Positions 17,499-27,113 of a stretch of 64,000 nucleotides of DNA are shown here, one piece after another. The DNA is taken from contig NZ_JARKNA010000010.1 in assembly GCF_029360765.1 (NCBI RefSeq), forward strand, positions 107,985-171,984, read 5' to 3'. Numbering within the stretch: the stretch's first letter is position 1; every line of letters begins with the position of its first letter. The stretch is from Terrimonas pollutisoli. Lineage in GTDB: Bacteria; Bacteroidota; Bacteroidia; Chitinophagales; Chitinophagaceae. The notes beneath the pieces are model-generated. The model searched no databases, was not told the origin of the DNA, and saw nothing but the letters and a program-made list of their open reading frames with translations. The position numbers were made by a program, and so were the translations under genes.

Positions 17499-17728
17499 CA
17501 GTGTTTGTTATCAGGGCTAATCGGCTTGTGAGTTATTTTTGCTTTAGCCAGCATCCGATTTAATTTCATCAGGCGAGTCATTACAAAAAATCGTTCTTGT
17601 GGCGTTCGATTCAATGCTTCAATAATTTGATCCATTTCTGCTTTTTCATAAAAGCTGTCCGGTTCCTGCAAAAAATTTTTATGCAGGGCCAATTGCTCAT
17701 CATGTGTTAATTGGCTGTATTTTTTCAC
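17498..17728 (-). CDS. Small partner protein of the nucleotidyltransferase
   Basis: 76 residues, charged and helical (MKKYSQLTHDEQLALHKNFL, RTPQERFFVMTRLMKLNRML), with no signal peptide or membrane segment. It overlaps the nucleotidyltransferase start by one base. I do not recognise a named family. The helical build and coupling fit a small partner or antitoxin-like protein, but that is inference. Confidence 0.7.
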   Translation of the reverse strand: MKKYSQLTHDEQLALHKNFLQEPDSFYEKAEMDQIIEALNRTPQERFFVMTRLMKLNRMLAKAKITHKPISPDNKH

Positions 17729-17756
17729 ACATGCAAAATACTAAAAATATTAGATT

Positions 17757-19541
17757 TTACAGCTTCGCAGGATGCTTTTCGAATTGCATTTCATGTAATT
17801 GACTATAAAATCCGCCTTTTTGTAAAAGCTCTTCATGGCTGCCCATTTCTTTGATTTCACCTTTATCCAGCACGATGATTTTATCCGCTTTTCGTATGGT
17901 AGATAACCGGTGAGCAATGACGATAGCTGTTCTGCCTTGTATCAATGTATCGATAGCATGCTGAATGAGTTGCTCACTTTCTGTATCGACGGAAGAAGTG
18001 GCTTCATCCAGGATCAATATTGCAGGATTGTACAACAAGGCACGGATAAAAGACAATAATTGGCGTTGCCCCATAGAAAGCGTGGCCCCTCTTTCCATCA
18101 CATTGTAATCATAACCGCCCGGCAGTTGCATGATAAAATCATGCATATCGATCAATTTCGCCGCCTCAATCACTTTTTCTTTCGGAATGTCAGGATTGCG
18201 CAGCGTAATGTTGTCCATCACAGAACCGGAAAAAAGAAATACATCCTGCAACACCACCCCGATATTTCTTCTTAGAAAGTCAAGATCATATTTTTCAATA
18301 TTTACATCGTCAATCCGGATAGCTCCTTTTTGAATGTGATATAGCCGGTTCAGCAAACTGATGATTGTTGTCTTTCCACTACCTGTGTGACCTACAATGG
18401 CAACTGTTTCCCCGGGTTTTATCAGGAAACTGATATCTTTTAATACGTAGTGTTCATCTTTATAAGCAAACCAAACTTTGTCCAACTCTACCTTGCCTTC
18501 AACGGCAGTGTCGTGTTTATAAGCAGGTGCATGTGATTCAGGAATAAAGTCATCATTATCCAATACTTTAAAAACCCGTTCACTCGCCACCACTCCCATT
18601 TGCAATACGTTAAACTTATCGGCCAACACCCGCAAAGGACGGAACAAAAGGTTCAGACAAAGAATAAATGAAATTACAACCCCTTGCTGGCTCTGCTGAA
18701 GTGACAAGGCTTCTTTTGCAGTCCACCACACCACGAGCCCGATAGAAAGGGCCAGTACAATTTCTACGACAGGGAAAAAAACGGAGTAAGCAAATATGGC
18801 TTTGATATTAGCATTGCGGTGCTGGCGGTTTATTTTCCGGAATTTTTGAAACTCTCTTTCTTCGGATGCAAAAGACTGCACCACCTGCATCCCAGTCAGG
18901 TGTTCCTGCACAAATGCATTGAGGCTCGCCACTGCATTACGCACTTTAAAAAAAGAAACATTGATGCTCTCTTTAAAATAATAAGTAGCGATAATAATAA
19001 TGGGAAACGGAATCAGTGCAATAAGCGTCAACTGCCAGTCGGCCCAAAACATATAGGCTAATACACAAGCTATTGATAAAAGATCAGCAATGATAGGAAC
19101 AAGGCCTTCGGCAAAGATATCGTTGATGGACTCGATATCATTGATGGTTCGGGTGGTCAGCGTACCGATCGGCGTTTTATCAAACTGCGAAAGATTTAAA
19201 CCCAGTATCTTTTTATAAACAGCAATCCGCATATCTTTTACTACTGATTGGCCAAGCCATGCAGTGGTAAAAGAAAAGAAAAAACGCATAGCGGTTTCCA
19301 GCAATATCAGGCCCACCTGGATCAACGTAATGGTAACCACCATATCCGCTATCGAGTTAGCGATATATTTATTTACCGTTAATTGGATCAGGAGAGGCCT
19401 TACCGGTGTAATAAAAGCCAAAAGAATAGCCAGAATGACGGATATATATAATTTTCGCTTATAAGGAGCAGCGTATCCGAATACCCGTCGCAATACAGCG
19501 ATATCAAATTTTTTTGGCGAAGTTTCTGACAATGCGTTCAA
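17757..19541 (-). CDS. ABC exporter, fused membrane and ATPase domains (MsbA-like)
   Basis: A 594-residue half-transporter that works as a dimer in the inner membrane. The six-helix exporter domain covers about 25-320; the ATPase domain has Walker A GHTGSGKTT (384-392), Q-loop LQDVFLF, signature LSMGQ (488-492, where most families have LSGGQ), Walker B ILILDEATS (508-516) and the switch His in IAHRLSTIRK. Lipid A or drug export is the usual annotation but the substrate is not visible. The frame opens with TTG at 19541; a CAAATGTA element (minus-strand TACATTTG) at 19554-19561 would start transcription only about six bases before it, so the true start may be a few codons further in. Confidence 0.92.
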   Translation of the reverse strand: MNALSETSPKKFDIAVLRRVFGYAAPYKRKLYISVILAILLAFITPVRPLLIQLTVNKYIANSIADMVVTITLIQVGLILLETAMRFFFSFTTAWLGQSVVKDMRIAVYKKILGLNLSQFDKTPIGTLTTRTINDIESINDIFAEGLVPIIADLLSIACVLAYMFWADWQLTLIALIPFPIIIIATYYFKESINVSFFKVRNAVASLNAFVQEHLTGMQVVQSFASEEREFQKFRKINRQHRNANIKAIFAYSVFFPVVEIVLALSIGLVVWWTAKEALSLQQSQQGVVISFILCLNLLFRPLRVLADKFNVLQMGVVASERVFKVLDNDDFIPESHAPAYKHDTAVEGKVELDKVWFAYKDEHYVLKDISFLIKPGETVAIVGHTGSGKTTIISLLNRLYHIQKGAIRIDDVNIEKYDLDFLRRNIGVVLQDVFLFSGSVMDNITLRNPDIPKEKVIEAAKLIDMHDFIMQLPGGYDYNVMERGATLSMGQRQLLSFIRALLYNPAILILDEATSSVDTESEQLIQHAIDTLIQGRTAIVIAHRLSTIRKADKIIVLDKGEIKEMGSHEELLQKGGFYSQLHEMQFEKHPAKL

Positions 19542-19553
19542 TTATAGAAACAG

Positions 19554-19561
19554 CAAATGTA
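19554..19561 (-). promoter_or_regulatory. Possible -7 element of the ABC exporter gene
   Basis: On the minus strand TACATTTG matches TAnnTTTG. The -33 region 20 bases away reads CTG, a partial match. It implies an almost leaderless mRNA. Confidence 0.4.
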
Positions 19562-19632
19562 GGAATAAACCTATGAGCTATCAGGCTGAAATGATGAGTG
19601 ACATGTTAAAATATACAACCGGTATTTGTCTT

Positions 19633-21852
19633 TTATAAATCACCTGTTTCCTCTCCGGCAGCTTTGCGATATGCTTTAATAAAGATAGCGCCAAGGTTTT
19701 TATAAGGTGGGATGTAATCTTCAAAACCTTCTACAGCAGTTTTTGATTTGAATTCTTTCCAGAATGGCAACCAATCTATGCCATGACCATTTCTCAGTTT
19801 TTCTGTCAGCAATTGGAAGAAAGGCTTGTTAATGGCTGTTTTACCAATTTGCTTGGAAGCGATAATATGCGCATCGGATGATTTATGCAGAATAGAATCG
19901 ATCAAATGAAAACCACCGCATGATCCCATGAAAACAATGCGGGATGCAGGATCCATGTAGCCGATGGTTGAATTGGCAAAATAGCTATGTCCGCGATGGA
20001 TAGTAACAGTTGGGTGAAGATTATTTTTTTCAAGGTATTCTCCCAATGCCTGCTGCGCCCTGTCATCCTCACCCGTTTCTTCAGGAAGAGGCTTATTGGC
20101 ATAGATGAGCACCGGTTTACCTTTTATAGATTTTATTACAATCCATTGCGGGTTGCTGCGATCGATGGTCCAGTTGCCACCGGCAAACATATTTTGAAAA
20201 CCAGTAAATATGCTCTGCCCATCTTTATCACCATAAAAAAAGACTTGGGCAATTACCTCTCCTTTATCATTGGTGAGCGAAGAAAAAGGAACATTATAAA
20301 CCGGCGGTATTCCCAGTTCTTTGGTCAGGTCAATATTTTGGGTGGAATCTGCTGACAGGAAAAGTTTATTGAGGATATTATAAATCACAATACCCTTTGT
20401 GTTATTCTCATCCTGGTTACGCTTATAATTCTCCTGCACCAGTGACAAAACTTCGGATGCCAGTTTTTTATTTGTTTCGATAATACTGGCGTAAGAATCT
20501 GCTACATCTACCCCGTCTTCTAACCCTTCAGTTTTTTCGAGCCTGCCTACAAATGCTTTCATCAGGTTGGTGGCGTCATCGTGAGCGGGAAAGGAAGAAA
20601 GGAAATTGCCCAATGTATTATACGCTGCCGCCTGGCTAATGAATTTACGATAATGATCGAATCTTACACTTAATAATAAAGAATCACCCCGGTTACCAAT
20701 TTTTTTCATCATCAACGGATAAACACCATTGGTATAGCTCGACGTATAAATCAGTCCGTCTGTCAATACTGCGAGGTAATATAATTCCTGGGCATTGAGC
20801 GGTTGAAGACATCTGAAACGAACAGCATCGGGTTCGTTGTGCAAGCCATTTATCGTTGTAACAAAAACGTCCTTGGCTTTCTTTTCCAGTTTTGCCGTCA
20901 GATCTTTAAAAGCAATGGCTGTATCCTTATTGAGGAGCCTGTCCATGTAATCCAGTTGGGTTTTCACCAGCAACCGGTAATACTGAACCGAATCGCTTTC
21001 CGCGACATCAATTTCCTCAAAGGTCATTTTGCCTTTTACAATATTGTCGAGGAAAGGAAAATACTGCTGCCCGCTTTTACTTCTGGACATCCGCGTCACC
21101 GCTTTTACAAATTCATCATCATTGATGTTGCGGATAATAGCGCCGAGTTTATTCCCCGCCTGTGCATAGGTGTACAATTGACCGGGGTATTTTTTACCCA
21201 TCACTTTTATCAGGCTGTCTGCAAACGGAACGTTTGGATTGTCTTTAAGCGTAATAAAAGTTTCAGCGGGCCGAAGTGTACAATATTTCAGGATCAATAA
21301 ATCTTTGGTTGATTGGTAACCCGGGTTTCTGTCAAAAATCCCTGACGCAAGGATGGCAGTACCTACATCATAAGGAAGTGATTGTAGTATCGGTTCTATG
21401 CTTTGACCGGCCTTATCTTTCTGAAAACTTTTTTCGTAAGCCTCGATAACAACAGGCAGGTTTAAAACATTCAGTTTCCTGTTCCGGAAGTTTAGCCTGA
21501 CGTATTTTAAGATATTTGAAGTGCCTGTCAGGTAATTGACTTTCAACCGGTGATCCAATAACGAATCTGTTTCTATCTTATACTGGAATTCATCAATCTC
21601 ATTGGTGATCACCTTGGTCAACCGCACGTTTATTTCCTCGTTGGTAGAGATAACAAATTGGTTATCTGTTTTTCCATCAGCTGCCAGCAAAGATTTTTGT
21701 TCTTTATCAATAGCTTCATGATTGATGAGCCGGCGAAATTCCGGTTTAAAGTTTTTGAGATAGGTGGTATCCATTTGCGCCTGCGCCGTAAGACTGGAAG
21801 AAAGGAAATGGAGTACGAGAAAGGGTAGTATGTATGTTGCCAGTTTTGCCAT
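19633..21852 (-). CDS. Large exported protein with caspase-like C-terminal His/Cys pair
   Basis: 739 residues with a signal peptide (1-25, ends LTAQAQ). The first 550 residues are mostly helical with no domain I recognise. The last 170 resemble a clan CD (caspase/CHAT-type) peptidase core: strand KPVLIYANK, helix RAQQALGEYLEKNN, strand PTVTIHRGHSYF with H622 after a glycine, then IVFMGSCGGFHLID with C645. Order and spacing of this His and Cys fit the clan CD dyad. Catalysis is not shown, and the motifs are short. The gene stands alone, divergent from the response regulator at 22076. An outer periplasmic or secreted peptidase or a non-enzymatic homologue are both possible. Confidence 0.6.
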   Translation of the reverse strand: MAKLATYILPFLVLHFLSSSLTAQAQMDTTYLKNFKPEFRRLINHEAIDKEQKSLLAADGKTDNQFVISTNEEINVRLTKVITNEIDEFQYKIETDSLLDHRLKVNYLTGTSNILKYVRLNFRNRKLNVLNLPVVIEAYEKSFQKDKAGQSIEPILQSLPYDVGTAILASGIFDRNPGYQSTKDLLILKYCTLRPAETFITLKDNPNVPFADSLIKVMGKKYPGQLYTYAQAGNKLGAIIRNINDDEFVKAVTRMSRSKSGQQYFPFLDNIVKGKMTFEEIDVAESDSVQYYRLLVKTQLDYMDRLLNKDTAIAFKDLTAKLEKKAKDVFVTTINGLHNEPDAVRFRCLQPLNAQELYYLAVLTDGLIYTSSYTNGVYPLMMKKIGNRGDSLLLSVRFDHYRKFISQAAAYNTLGNFLSSFPAHDDATNLMKAFVGRLEKTEGLEDGVDVADSYASIIETNKKLASEVLSLVQENYKRNQDENNTKGIVIYNILNKLFLSADSTQNIDLTKELGIPPVYNVPFSSLTNDKGEVIAQVFFYGDKDGQSIFTGFQNMFAGGNWTIDRSNPQWIVIKSIKGKPVLIYANKPLPEETGEDDRAQQALGEYLEKNNLHPTVTIHRGHSYFANSTIGYMDPASRIVFMGSCGGFHLIDSILHKSSDAHIIASKQIGKTAINKPFFQLLTEKLRNGHGIDWLPFWKEFKSKTAVEGFEDYIPPYKNLGAIFIKAYRKAAGEETGDL

Positions 21853-22049
21853 AAGATCAGACTGTAAAATTAATAACCAAACCTGAGATTAGCCAGACTA
21901 TTGCCCGCCAACATTTTAAAGACGTCAAAGTGCACTAAAGGTTGGCATAGTCAGCCGGTAATTTATCCTCAAAATCATGCCTGAGATTAACTTATCATTA
22001 AGTCTGTATGAACAAACCTCCTAAATTTTCCGGTGCTATAAAATCCAAG

Positions 22050-22057
22050 TAGGTTTG
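22050..22057 (+). promoter_or_regulatory. Promoter -7 element of the two-component operon
   Basis: TAGGTTTG at 22050-22057 matches TAnnTTTG; TTTC sits at the -33 position. Transcription would start near 22064, about 12 bases before the ATG at 22076. Confidence 0.5.
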
Positions 22058-22075
22058 CGCAAATTTTCAACGGCT

Positions 22076-22753
22076 ATGGAAAACAAAACAGGTAAGGTGC
22101 TGATCGCTGATGACGAACCGGATATATTAGAAATATTGAAATACAACCTTGTTAGTGAAGGATATGAGGTTATTACAGCGAAAGATGGCGACGAGGCACT
22201 GGAAAAGGCGAGGAGAAATATGCCCGACCTGGTAGTTCTGGACGTAATGATGCCAAAGAAAACCGGTGTGGAGGTCTGCCAAATCTTGCGGGCACAGCCT
22301 ATTTTCAAAGACACCTTGATCATCTTCCTCACGGCTGTCAACGATGAAGGCACCCAAATCAAAGGACTTGAAACTGGTGCTGACGATTATGTAAGCAAGC
22401 CCATTAGCCCGAAAGTGTTTTTGAGCCGGGTGAATGCACTTTTTCGCCGGCTGAATAAAAAAGAAGCTAAAACACTCGAGATTGGTAACCTCACTATAGA
22501 TCCTGAACGTTTTATTACACAAGTCGATAAACAGGATGTAGTATTGGCCAAAAAGGAATTTGAGCTTTTACATTTACTCGCCCAAAAGCCCGGCCGTGTA
22601 TTTCTTCGCAATGAAATACTCAACCAGGTTTGGGGAAATGATGTTATTGTTGGCGACAGAACCATTGATGTACATATCCGTAAGATCAGGCAAAAATTAG
22701 GCATTGATTGTATTACTACAGTGAAGGGTGTGGGATATAAATTTGAACTATAA
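22076..22753 (+). CDS. OmpR/PhoB-family response regulator
   Basis: 225 residues from the ATG at 22076, preferred to an in-frame TTG 7 codons earlier that lies within the -7 element. Receiver domain about 6-120 with acidic pocket D12/D13, phospho-acceptor D56 (VVLDVMMPKKTG), T86 and K108; C-terminal winged-helix domain about 130-225 (LAKKEFELLHLLAQKPGRVF, VGDRTIDVHIRKIRQKLG, VKGVGYKF). It precedes the kinase at 22838 and is certainly its partner. Its closest general resemblance is to PhoB/KdpE-type regulators; the stimulus is unknown. Confidence 0.93.
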   Translation: MENKTGKVLIADDEPDILEILKYNLVSEGYEVITAKDGDEALEKARRNMPDLVVLDVMMPKKTGVEVCQILRAQPIFKDTLIIFLTAVNDEGTQIKGLETGADDYVSKPISPKVFLSRVNALFRRLNKKEAKTLEIGNLTIDPERFITQVDKQDVVLAKKEFELLHLLAQKPGRVFLRNEILNQVWGNDVIVGDRTIDVHIRKIRQKLGIDCITTVKGVGYKFEL

Positions 22754-22765
22754 CCCCCCCCCCAA

Positions 22766-22777
22766 CCCCTTAAGGGG
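22766..22777. repeat. C-rich hairpin repeat, copy 1
   Basis: A C run and AACCCCTTAAGGGG with the perfect palindrome CCCCTTAAGGGG (22766-22777), right after the regulator stop. It belongs to the dispersed C-rich hairpins also found at 41953, 56811 and 62732. Confidence 0.6.
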
Positions 22778-22799
22778 AGCAATGAAAACACTTTCTTGT

Positions 22800-22831
22800 T
22801 CCTGTACCTTGTGCCTTGTGCCTTGTACCTT
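22800..22831. repeat. Tandem 7-base CTTGTGC repeat before the kinase start
   Basis: Four direct 7-base units of the form CTTGT[AG]C lie immediately upstream of the kinase ATG. The same units form the hairpin at 14922-14968. An apparent N-terminal extension of the kinase from 22796 is just translation of this repeat. Confidence 0.65.
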
Positions 22832-22837
22832 TACTTT

Positions 22838-23887
22838 ATGTTTTCCATAAAAAATATTTCACCACGGCAACTTTCGGCATTTACCGCATTGGCGTTAGCA
22901 GTACCCATCGGTTTATTTCTTTGGTATGTGGAAAAAGACTGGATCATTGCGCTTGTCTGCTTTGCGGTTATTTTTATCGGTAGTTATTTCCTGATCTCCT
23001 TCGTGCTGGAACGTTTTATTTATCGGAAGATAAAACTCATCTATAAGTTTATCTACCAGACAAAGGCCACTAAACGGGAAGAGACTTACTACAAATACAT
23101 TTTGCCTAAAAAAAGCATTGATGAAGTAAGAGAAGATGTAGAAGCCTGGGCCAGCGAAAAAAAGGAAGAAATTGAATTGCTGCAAACCAATGAGCGGTTT
23201 CGCAAAGAGTTTTTACAAAACCTGTCGCATGAATTTAAGACACCCATTTTTGCGATACAAGGCTATGTGGATACCCTACTGCAGGGAGCATTGGAAAACC
23301 CGGCAGTGAATAAACGGTTTTTGGAAAAAGCTGCCACCAATGTGGAACGTCTTACCAACCTGTTGACTGACCTGGATGAAATTTCCAAACTGGAAAGAGG
23401 CGAACTGCATTTGCTAAAACAAAATTTTATCATCCAGGACCTGGTAAGAGAAACGTTTGAAAGCATCTCCATCGTCGCCGAACAAAAAAATATTCGTTGC
23501 TTTATCAAAAAAGGTTGCGAGTCGCCATTGATGGTTTTTGCCGACAAAGAAAAAATCAGGCAGGTATTATTAAACCTTGTTGAGAATTCTATTAAATACG
23601 GCAAACAAAATGGAACGATAGTCGCCAGCATGTATAAGACCGATGAAAAACATGTACTGGTTGAAATAAGTGACGATGGCATTGGCATTCCTGAAAAATT
23701 TCTGCCCCGTATTTTTGAACGTTTTTACCGCACCGACAAAGGCAGAAGTATGGATGTAACAGGCAGTGGTTTGGGCCTGGCTATTTGCAAACACATTGTC
23801 GAAGCCCATGGGCAAACCATTCATGTGCGCAGCAGAGAAGATGTAGGCACTACAATCGGTTTTACACTGGAAAGAAGAAAGGATTAA
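22838..23887 (+). CDS. Membrane sensor histidine kinase (PhoR-like)
   Basis: 349 residues from the ATG at 22838. Two membrane helices (about 13-30 and 36-57) with almost no periplasmic loop, so any stimulus is probably sensed in the membrane or through a partner. HisKA with phospho-acceptor H131 (FLQNLSHEFKTPIFAIQGY), N-box N247-N250 (NLVENSIKYG), G1 box DDGIGIP (279-285) and G2 box GSGLGLAI (309-316). It follows its regulator by 84 bases. It ends six bases from the stop of the convergent phosphatase gene. Confidence 0.92.
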   Translation: MFSIKNISPRQLSAFTALALAVPIGLFLWYVEKDWIIALVCFAVIFIGSYFLISFVLERFIYRKIKLIYKFIYQTKATKREETYYKYILPKKSIDEVREDVEAWASEKKEEIELLQTNERFRKEFLQNLSHEFKTPIFAIQGYVDTLLQGALENPAVNKRFLEKAATNVERLTNLLTDLDEISKLERGELHLLKQNFIIQDLVRETFESISIVAEQKNIRCFIKKGCESPLMVFADKEKIRQVLLNLVENSIKYGKQNGTIVASMYKTDEKHVLVEISDDGIGIPEKFLPRIFERFYRTDKGRSMDVTGSGLGLAICKHIVEAHGQTIHVRSREDVGTTIGFTLERRKD

Positions 23888-23893
23888 TCTTTT

Positions 23894-25024
23894 TTACCTG
23901 CGTTTTGATACAATAGCCAGGTCACTGGCATTGTCCCGGAATTTTTCTCCTACCAATTCAGCTATCAATCCTGCAATCTGTTGTTGATACAACTGTTGAT
24001 TGTCTTTTACTTCTCCCAACGGCTCAATAGAGGGGCCTAGCAGGGCTAGCCAGGTTTGTGAAGAACCGCGAATAAAACTACTGTGAGACGACCATTTATC
24101 CCTGCGGCTACCACGCCCATGATCGGTGGTGATCAGGATAGTGGTATTGTCTTTATATCCGGGCGTTGTTTGTATCCAATGCCAGAGCTCTGCCAGCATA
24201 CGATCTATTTTGTTAGCTTGTTCAAGATACAAATCATACCGGCGGCTATGTGCATATTCATCTGTTTCGCCAAGTCCGAGAAATAAAACTCTTGGGCGAT
24301 GTTGCTGCAAATATTCTTTGGCAGTTAAAAAAGTCAACTGATCATGGCGGGTACCACCTTTGTTATAAACAGCTTCTGCCTGCACTTTATCAATCAACTG
24401 TTGCTTGTCAGAGATGTTAGCATTTCCCATGCTTTCATAACCACTGTTGACCAGCATACCACTTCGCTCTTCATTTAAGATATAAGGAAACACATCCCAT
24501 GATGTAAAGGCCACCACTTTGCCTTTGAACGCCTCTTTTGTGTTCAGGTATTCCAGGACATTGGTATTGCTATTCAGTTTTCGCTTATTGGATGCCACCA
24601 GCAGGTCTGTATTGCCGGTTAGTATTTCATTGTAACCGGGATAAGAGAAATTATAAATATTAGCGGTATTTACTTTATTGCCTTCCTGCCTGTTTCCATA
24701 GAGTTGACCTTTTTTAGCAAGGATACTCCATAAAAACGGCATTAATTTCTGGCGGCGTTCTTTTTCGCTGTCGGACCAATACAACATTTTCATGGTGGCG
24801 GTATCGGGTGTGTACTGCGTATTATTAATAAGCGAAGGATCAACTCCGGTAAAAAGTTCCTGCCAGCGAAAACCATCTACAGTAATGATGATAAGATTGG
24901 GTGCAGGCTGCTTGTTTACGGAATCTTTTACCGGCAGGCTAACTGTTGCTGCGGATAAATCCTTTGCTGGTTGTAATAAGGGCAAAACAGCGAGAAGAAT
25001 GGTAGAAACTACAATGGTTCTCAT
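23894..25024 (-). CDS. Exported alkaline-phosphatase-superfamily hydrolase
   Basis: 376 residues with a signal peptide (about 1-25). The core belongs to the alkaline phosphatase/phosphodiesterase/sulfatase superfamily: metal-binding NLIIITVDGFRW with the nucleophile region LFTGVDP, the NFSYPGYNEILTG segment, LFLGLGETDEYAH, and ILITTDHGRG with conserved Asp-His near the C-terminus. It probably hydrolyses a phosphate monoester or diester in the periplasm; the substrate is unknown. It ends tail-to-tail with the kinase gene. Confidence 0.82.
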   Translation of the reverse strand: MRTIVVSTILLAVLPLLQPAKDLSAATVSLPVKDSVNKQPAPNLIIITVDGFRWQELFTGVDPSLINNTQYTPDTATMKMLYWSDSEKERRQKLMPFLWSILAKKGQLYGNRQEGNKVNTANIYNFSYPGYNEILTGNTDLLVASNKRKLNSNTNVLEYLNTKEAFKGKVVAFTSWDVFPYILNEERSGMLVNSGYESMGNANISDKQQLIDKVQAEAVYNKGGTRHDQLTFLTAKEYLQQHRPRVLFLGLGETDEYAHSRRYDLYLEQANKIDRMLAELWHWIQTTPGYKDNTTILITTDHGRGSRRDKWSSHSSFIRGSSQTWLALLGPSIEPLGEVKDNQQLYQQQIAGLIAELVGEKFRDNASDLAIVSKRR

Positions 25025-25216
25025 TAACGGAGGTTTTGCAAAGAAAGAAAGCAGGTATAAACTGGATGTTAACAGGTAGTCACTATAGTGTTAAGAAATA
25101 TACCGGCAACAAGCTCTTTACAAAACTCATTCTTTGTCTTTCTATTCATCACAATTGTATAATACTACCGTAATACAGAGTTTAAATACAATGTCAATCT
25201 TTGCCAAACCTCTGAA

Positions 25217-26068
25217 ATGCAAAAACGCCCCGTTGATGTTGCAGTAGTATCCGACCTCCATCTCGGCACTTATGCCAGCCGTGCCAGGGAATTTGTCACT
25301 TATCTCAAAAGCATTTCACCCCGGCTACTGATCTTAAACGGTGACATTATTGATGGATGGCAATTCAGCAAACATTATTTTCCTGCCGTTCACATGGCCG
25401 TTATACAGGAAATATTCACCCTGCTTTCCAGTGGTACCCGGGTGATCTATATCACCGGCAATCATGATGAAATGCTGCGCCGCTATTCGGATATTCATCT
25501 TGGCAATTTTCAATTGACCGATAAAGTAGTTATCGAAATTAACGGCAAGATGACCTGGATCTTTCATGGCGATGTGTTCGATCATACTACCAGAGGACAG
25601 GCAAAATTGTGGACAAAACTGGGCAGTAACGGTTATGCATCATTGCTGGCCTTTAATGGCTTTGTCAATTGGGTCATGAAACTCATAGGAAAGAAAAAAT
25701 TATCGTTATCTAAAAAGATCATGGAGCAGTTTAATAAACGAATGGTGAATATTGAGGCATTTGAAACACTAATAGGCGAACTGGCCATTGAAAAAAATTA
25801 CGACAGCGTCATTTGCGGCCATATTCATCAGCCACAAAAAAGAATAATCACTAACGACAAAGGCAGTGTCACATACATGAATTCCGGTGATTGGGTAGAA
25901 CATCTCACCGCTTTAGAATACCATGATGACGACTGGCATATTTATAACTACGACGCTGCCATTATGAAAACGGTGGAAGTATTACCCGCCAAACCGCAAC
26001 CCGAAGTGATGACAAATGAAATAGCTATCTATCTCCATTCACTGGCATTGCAAAAAACGGCGATGTAA
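25217..26068 (+). CDS. LpxH-like UDP-2,3-diacylglucosamine diphosphatase family protein
   Basis: 283 residues of calcineurin-like metallophosphoesterase fold with the full metal set: VSDLHLG (D13, H15), NGDIIDGW (D43), GNHDE (81-85), WIFHGDVFD (H117) and CGHIHQP (H202, H204). This pattern matches the family annotated as UDP-2,3-diacylglucosamine hydrolase, which removes UMP in lipid A synthesis. It lies 12 bases before a glycosyltransferase gene, consistent with an envelope-lipid role. Many Bacteroidota carry several such paralogues, so the substrate is not certain. Confidence 0.8.
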   Translation: MQKRPVDVAVVSDLHLGTYASRAREFVTYLKSISPRLLILNGDIIDGWQFSKHYFPAVHMAVIQEIFTLLSSGTRVIYITGNHDEMLRRYSDIHLGNFQLTDKVVIEINGKMTWIFHGDVFDHTTRGQAKLWTKLGSNGYASLLAFNGFVNWVMKLIGKKKLSLSKKIMEQFNKRMVNIEAFETLIGELAIEKNYDSVICGHIHQPQKRIITNDKGSVTYMNSGDWVEHLTALEYHDDDWHIYNYDAAIMKTVEVLPAKPQPEVMTNEIAIYLHSLALQKTAM

Positions 26069-26080
26069 AAAATTTACAAG

Positions 26081-27103
26081 ATGAAAATCTTTTATGCAGT
26101 ACAAGCTACAGGCAACGGTCATATCAGCAGGGCGATGGAATTGTTACCACACCTGCAACAGTATGGCAACGTGGATATATTCCTGAGTGGCAACAATAGT
26201 AACCTGGCATTGGATGCACCTATTAAATACCGTAGCAAGGGATTGAGCCTATACTATAATTGCAATGGTGGCCTGGATTTCTGGCAGTTGTTTAAAGAGT
26301 TTCAGCCGTTGCGCTTAAAACAGGAGATCAGGGATCTGCCCGTTGAAAAATATGATCTTGTCATTAACGACTTTGATTATATCACCGCAGCCGCCTGTGC
26401 CAAAAAGAAAATTCCATCCGTCAATTTCGGGCACCAGGCCAGCTTTCAATCAATGTATACACCACGTCCTGCGATAAGAAGCAAGGCGGGTGAATGGGTG
26501 CTGAAAAATTATGCAAAAGCCACTCATAATATCGGTCTTCATTTTAAAGCCTATGATGATTTTATTTTCACCCCAGTTATTAAAAGGGAAATACTGGACG
26601 CTGAACCGACCGACGCCGGTTATATCACCGTATATCTTCCCTCCTATTGCGAACCACAGCTTCTCTCGATCTTCAGTCCGTTTACAAATACCCGGTTCGA
26701 GATCTTTTGTTCTCAAACAACGCAGCCAAAAACACATGGACATATTACCCTGCTTCCGGTCAACAAGGCCCTATTCAACAAAAGCTTTATTCATTGTTCC
26801 GGCATTATCACCGGCGGAGGTTTTGAAACACCAGCGGAAGCATTGCATATGGGCAAAAAAATCATCAGCATACCGATACGAAGCCAATATGAACAACAAT
26901 GTAATGCAGCCGCGTTGAAACAACTCGGCATACTAACGCTGACAAACCTGGACGCCGAATTCAGCAATCATTTTTATAAATGGATGAATGAAAGAAAAAG
27001 TTTAAAGATGGATTATAGCAAGACAGTGCCGCAGAGCCTGGATTATCTTTTTAACAATGTCTATTCTTCACTGAAGAGAGAAAAACCGGAGTTGCAGTTA
27101 TAA
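26081..27103 (+). CDS. Glycosyltransferase of the MurG-like GT-B type
   Basis: 340 residues, cytoplasmic. N-terminal glycine-rich start MKIFYAVQATGNGHISRAME as in MurG/UGT-type enzymes, and a C-terminal donor-binding segment (CSGIITGGGFETPAEALHMG, then IPIRSQYEQQCNA) typical of GT-B enzymes annotated as Glyco_trans_1_3. It probably glycosylates a lipid or lipid-like acceptor. It is 12 bases downstream of the LpxH-like gene, in one operon. Confidence 0.8.
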   Translation: MKIFYAVQATGNGHISRAMELLPHLQQYGNVDIFLSGNNSNLALDAPIKYRSKGLSLYYNCNGGLDFWQLFKEFQPLRLKQEIRDLPVEKYDLVINDFDYITAAACAKKKIPSVNFGHQASFQSMYTPRPAIRSKAGEWVLKNYAKATHNIGLHFKAYDDFIFTPVIKREILDAEPTDAGYITVYLPSYCEPQLLSIFSPFTNTRFEIFCSQTTQPKTHGHITLLPVNKALFNKSFIHCSGIITGGGFETPAEALHMGKKIISIPIRSQYEQQCNAAALKQLGILTLTNLDAEFSNHFYKWMNERKSLKMDYSKTVPQSLDYLFNNVYSSLKREKPELQL

Positions 27104-27113
27104 AATTATCCCA

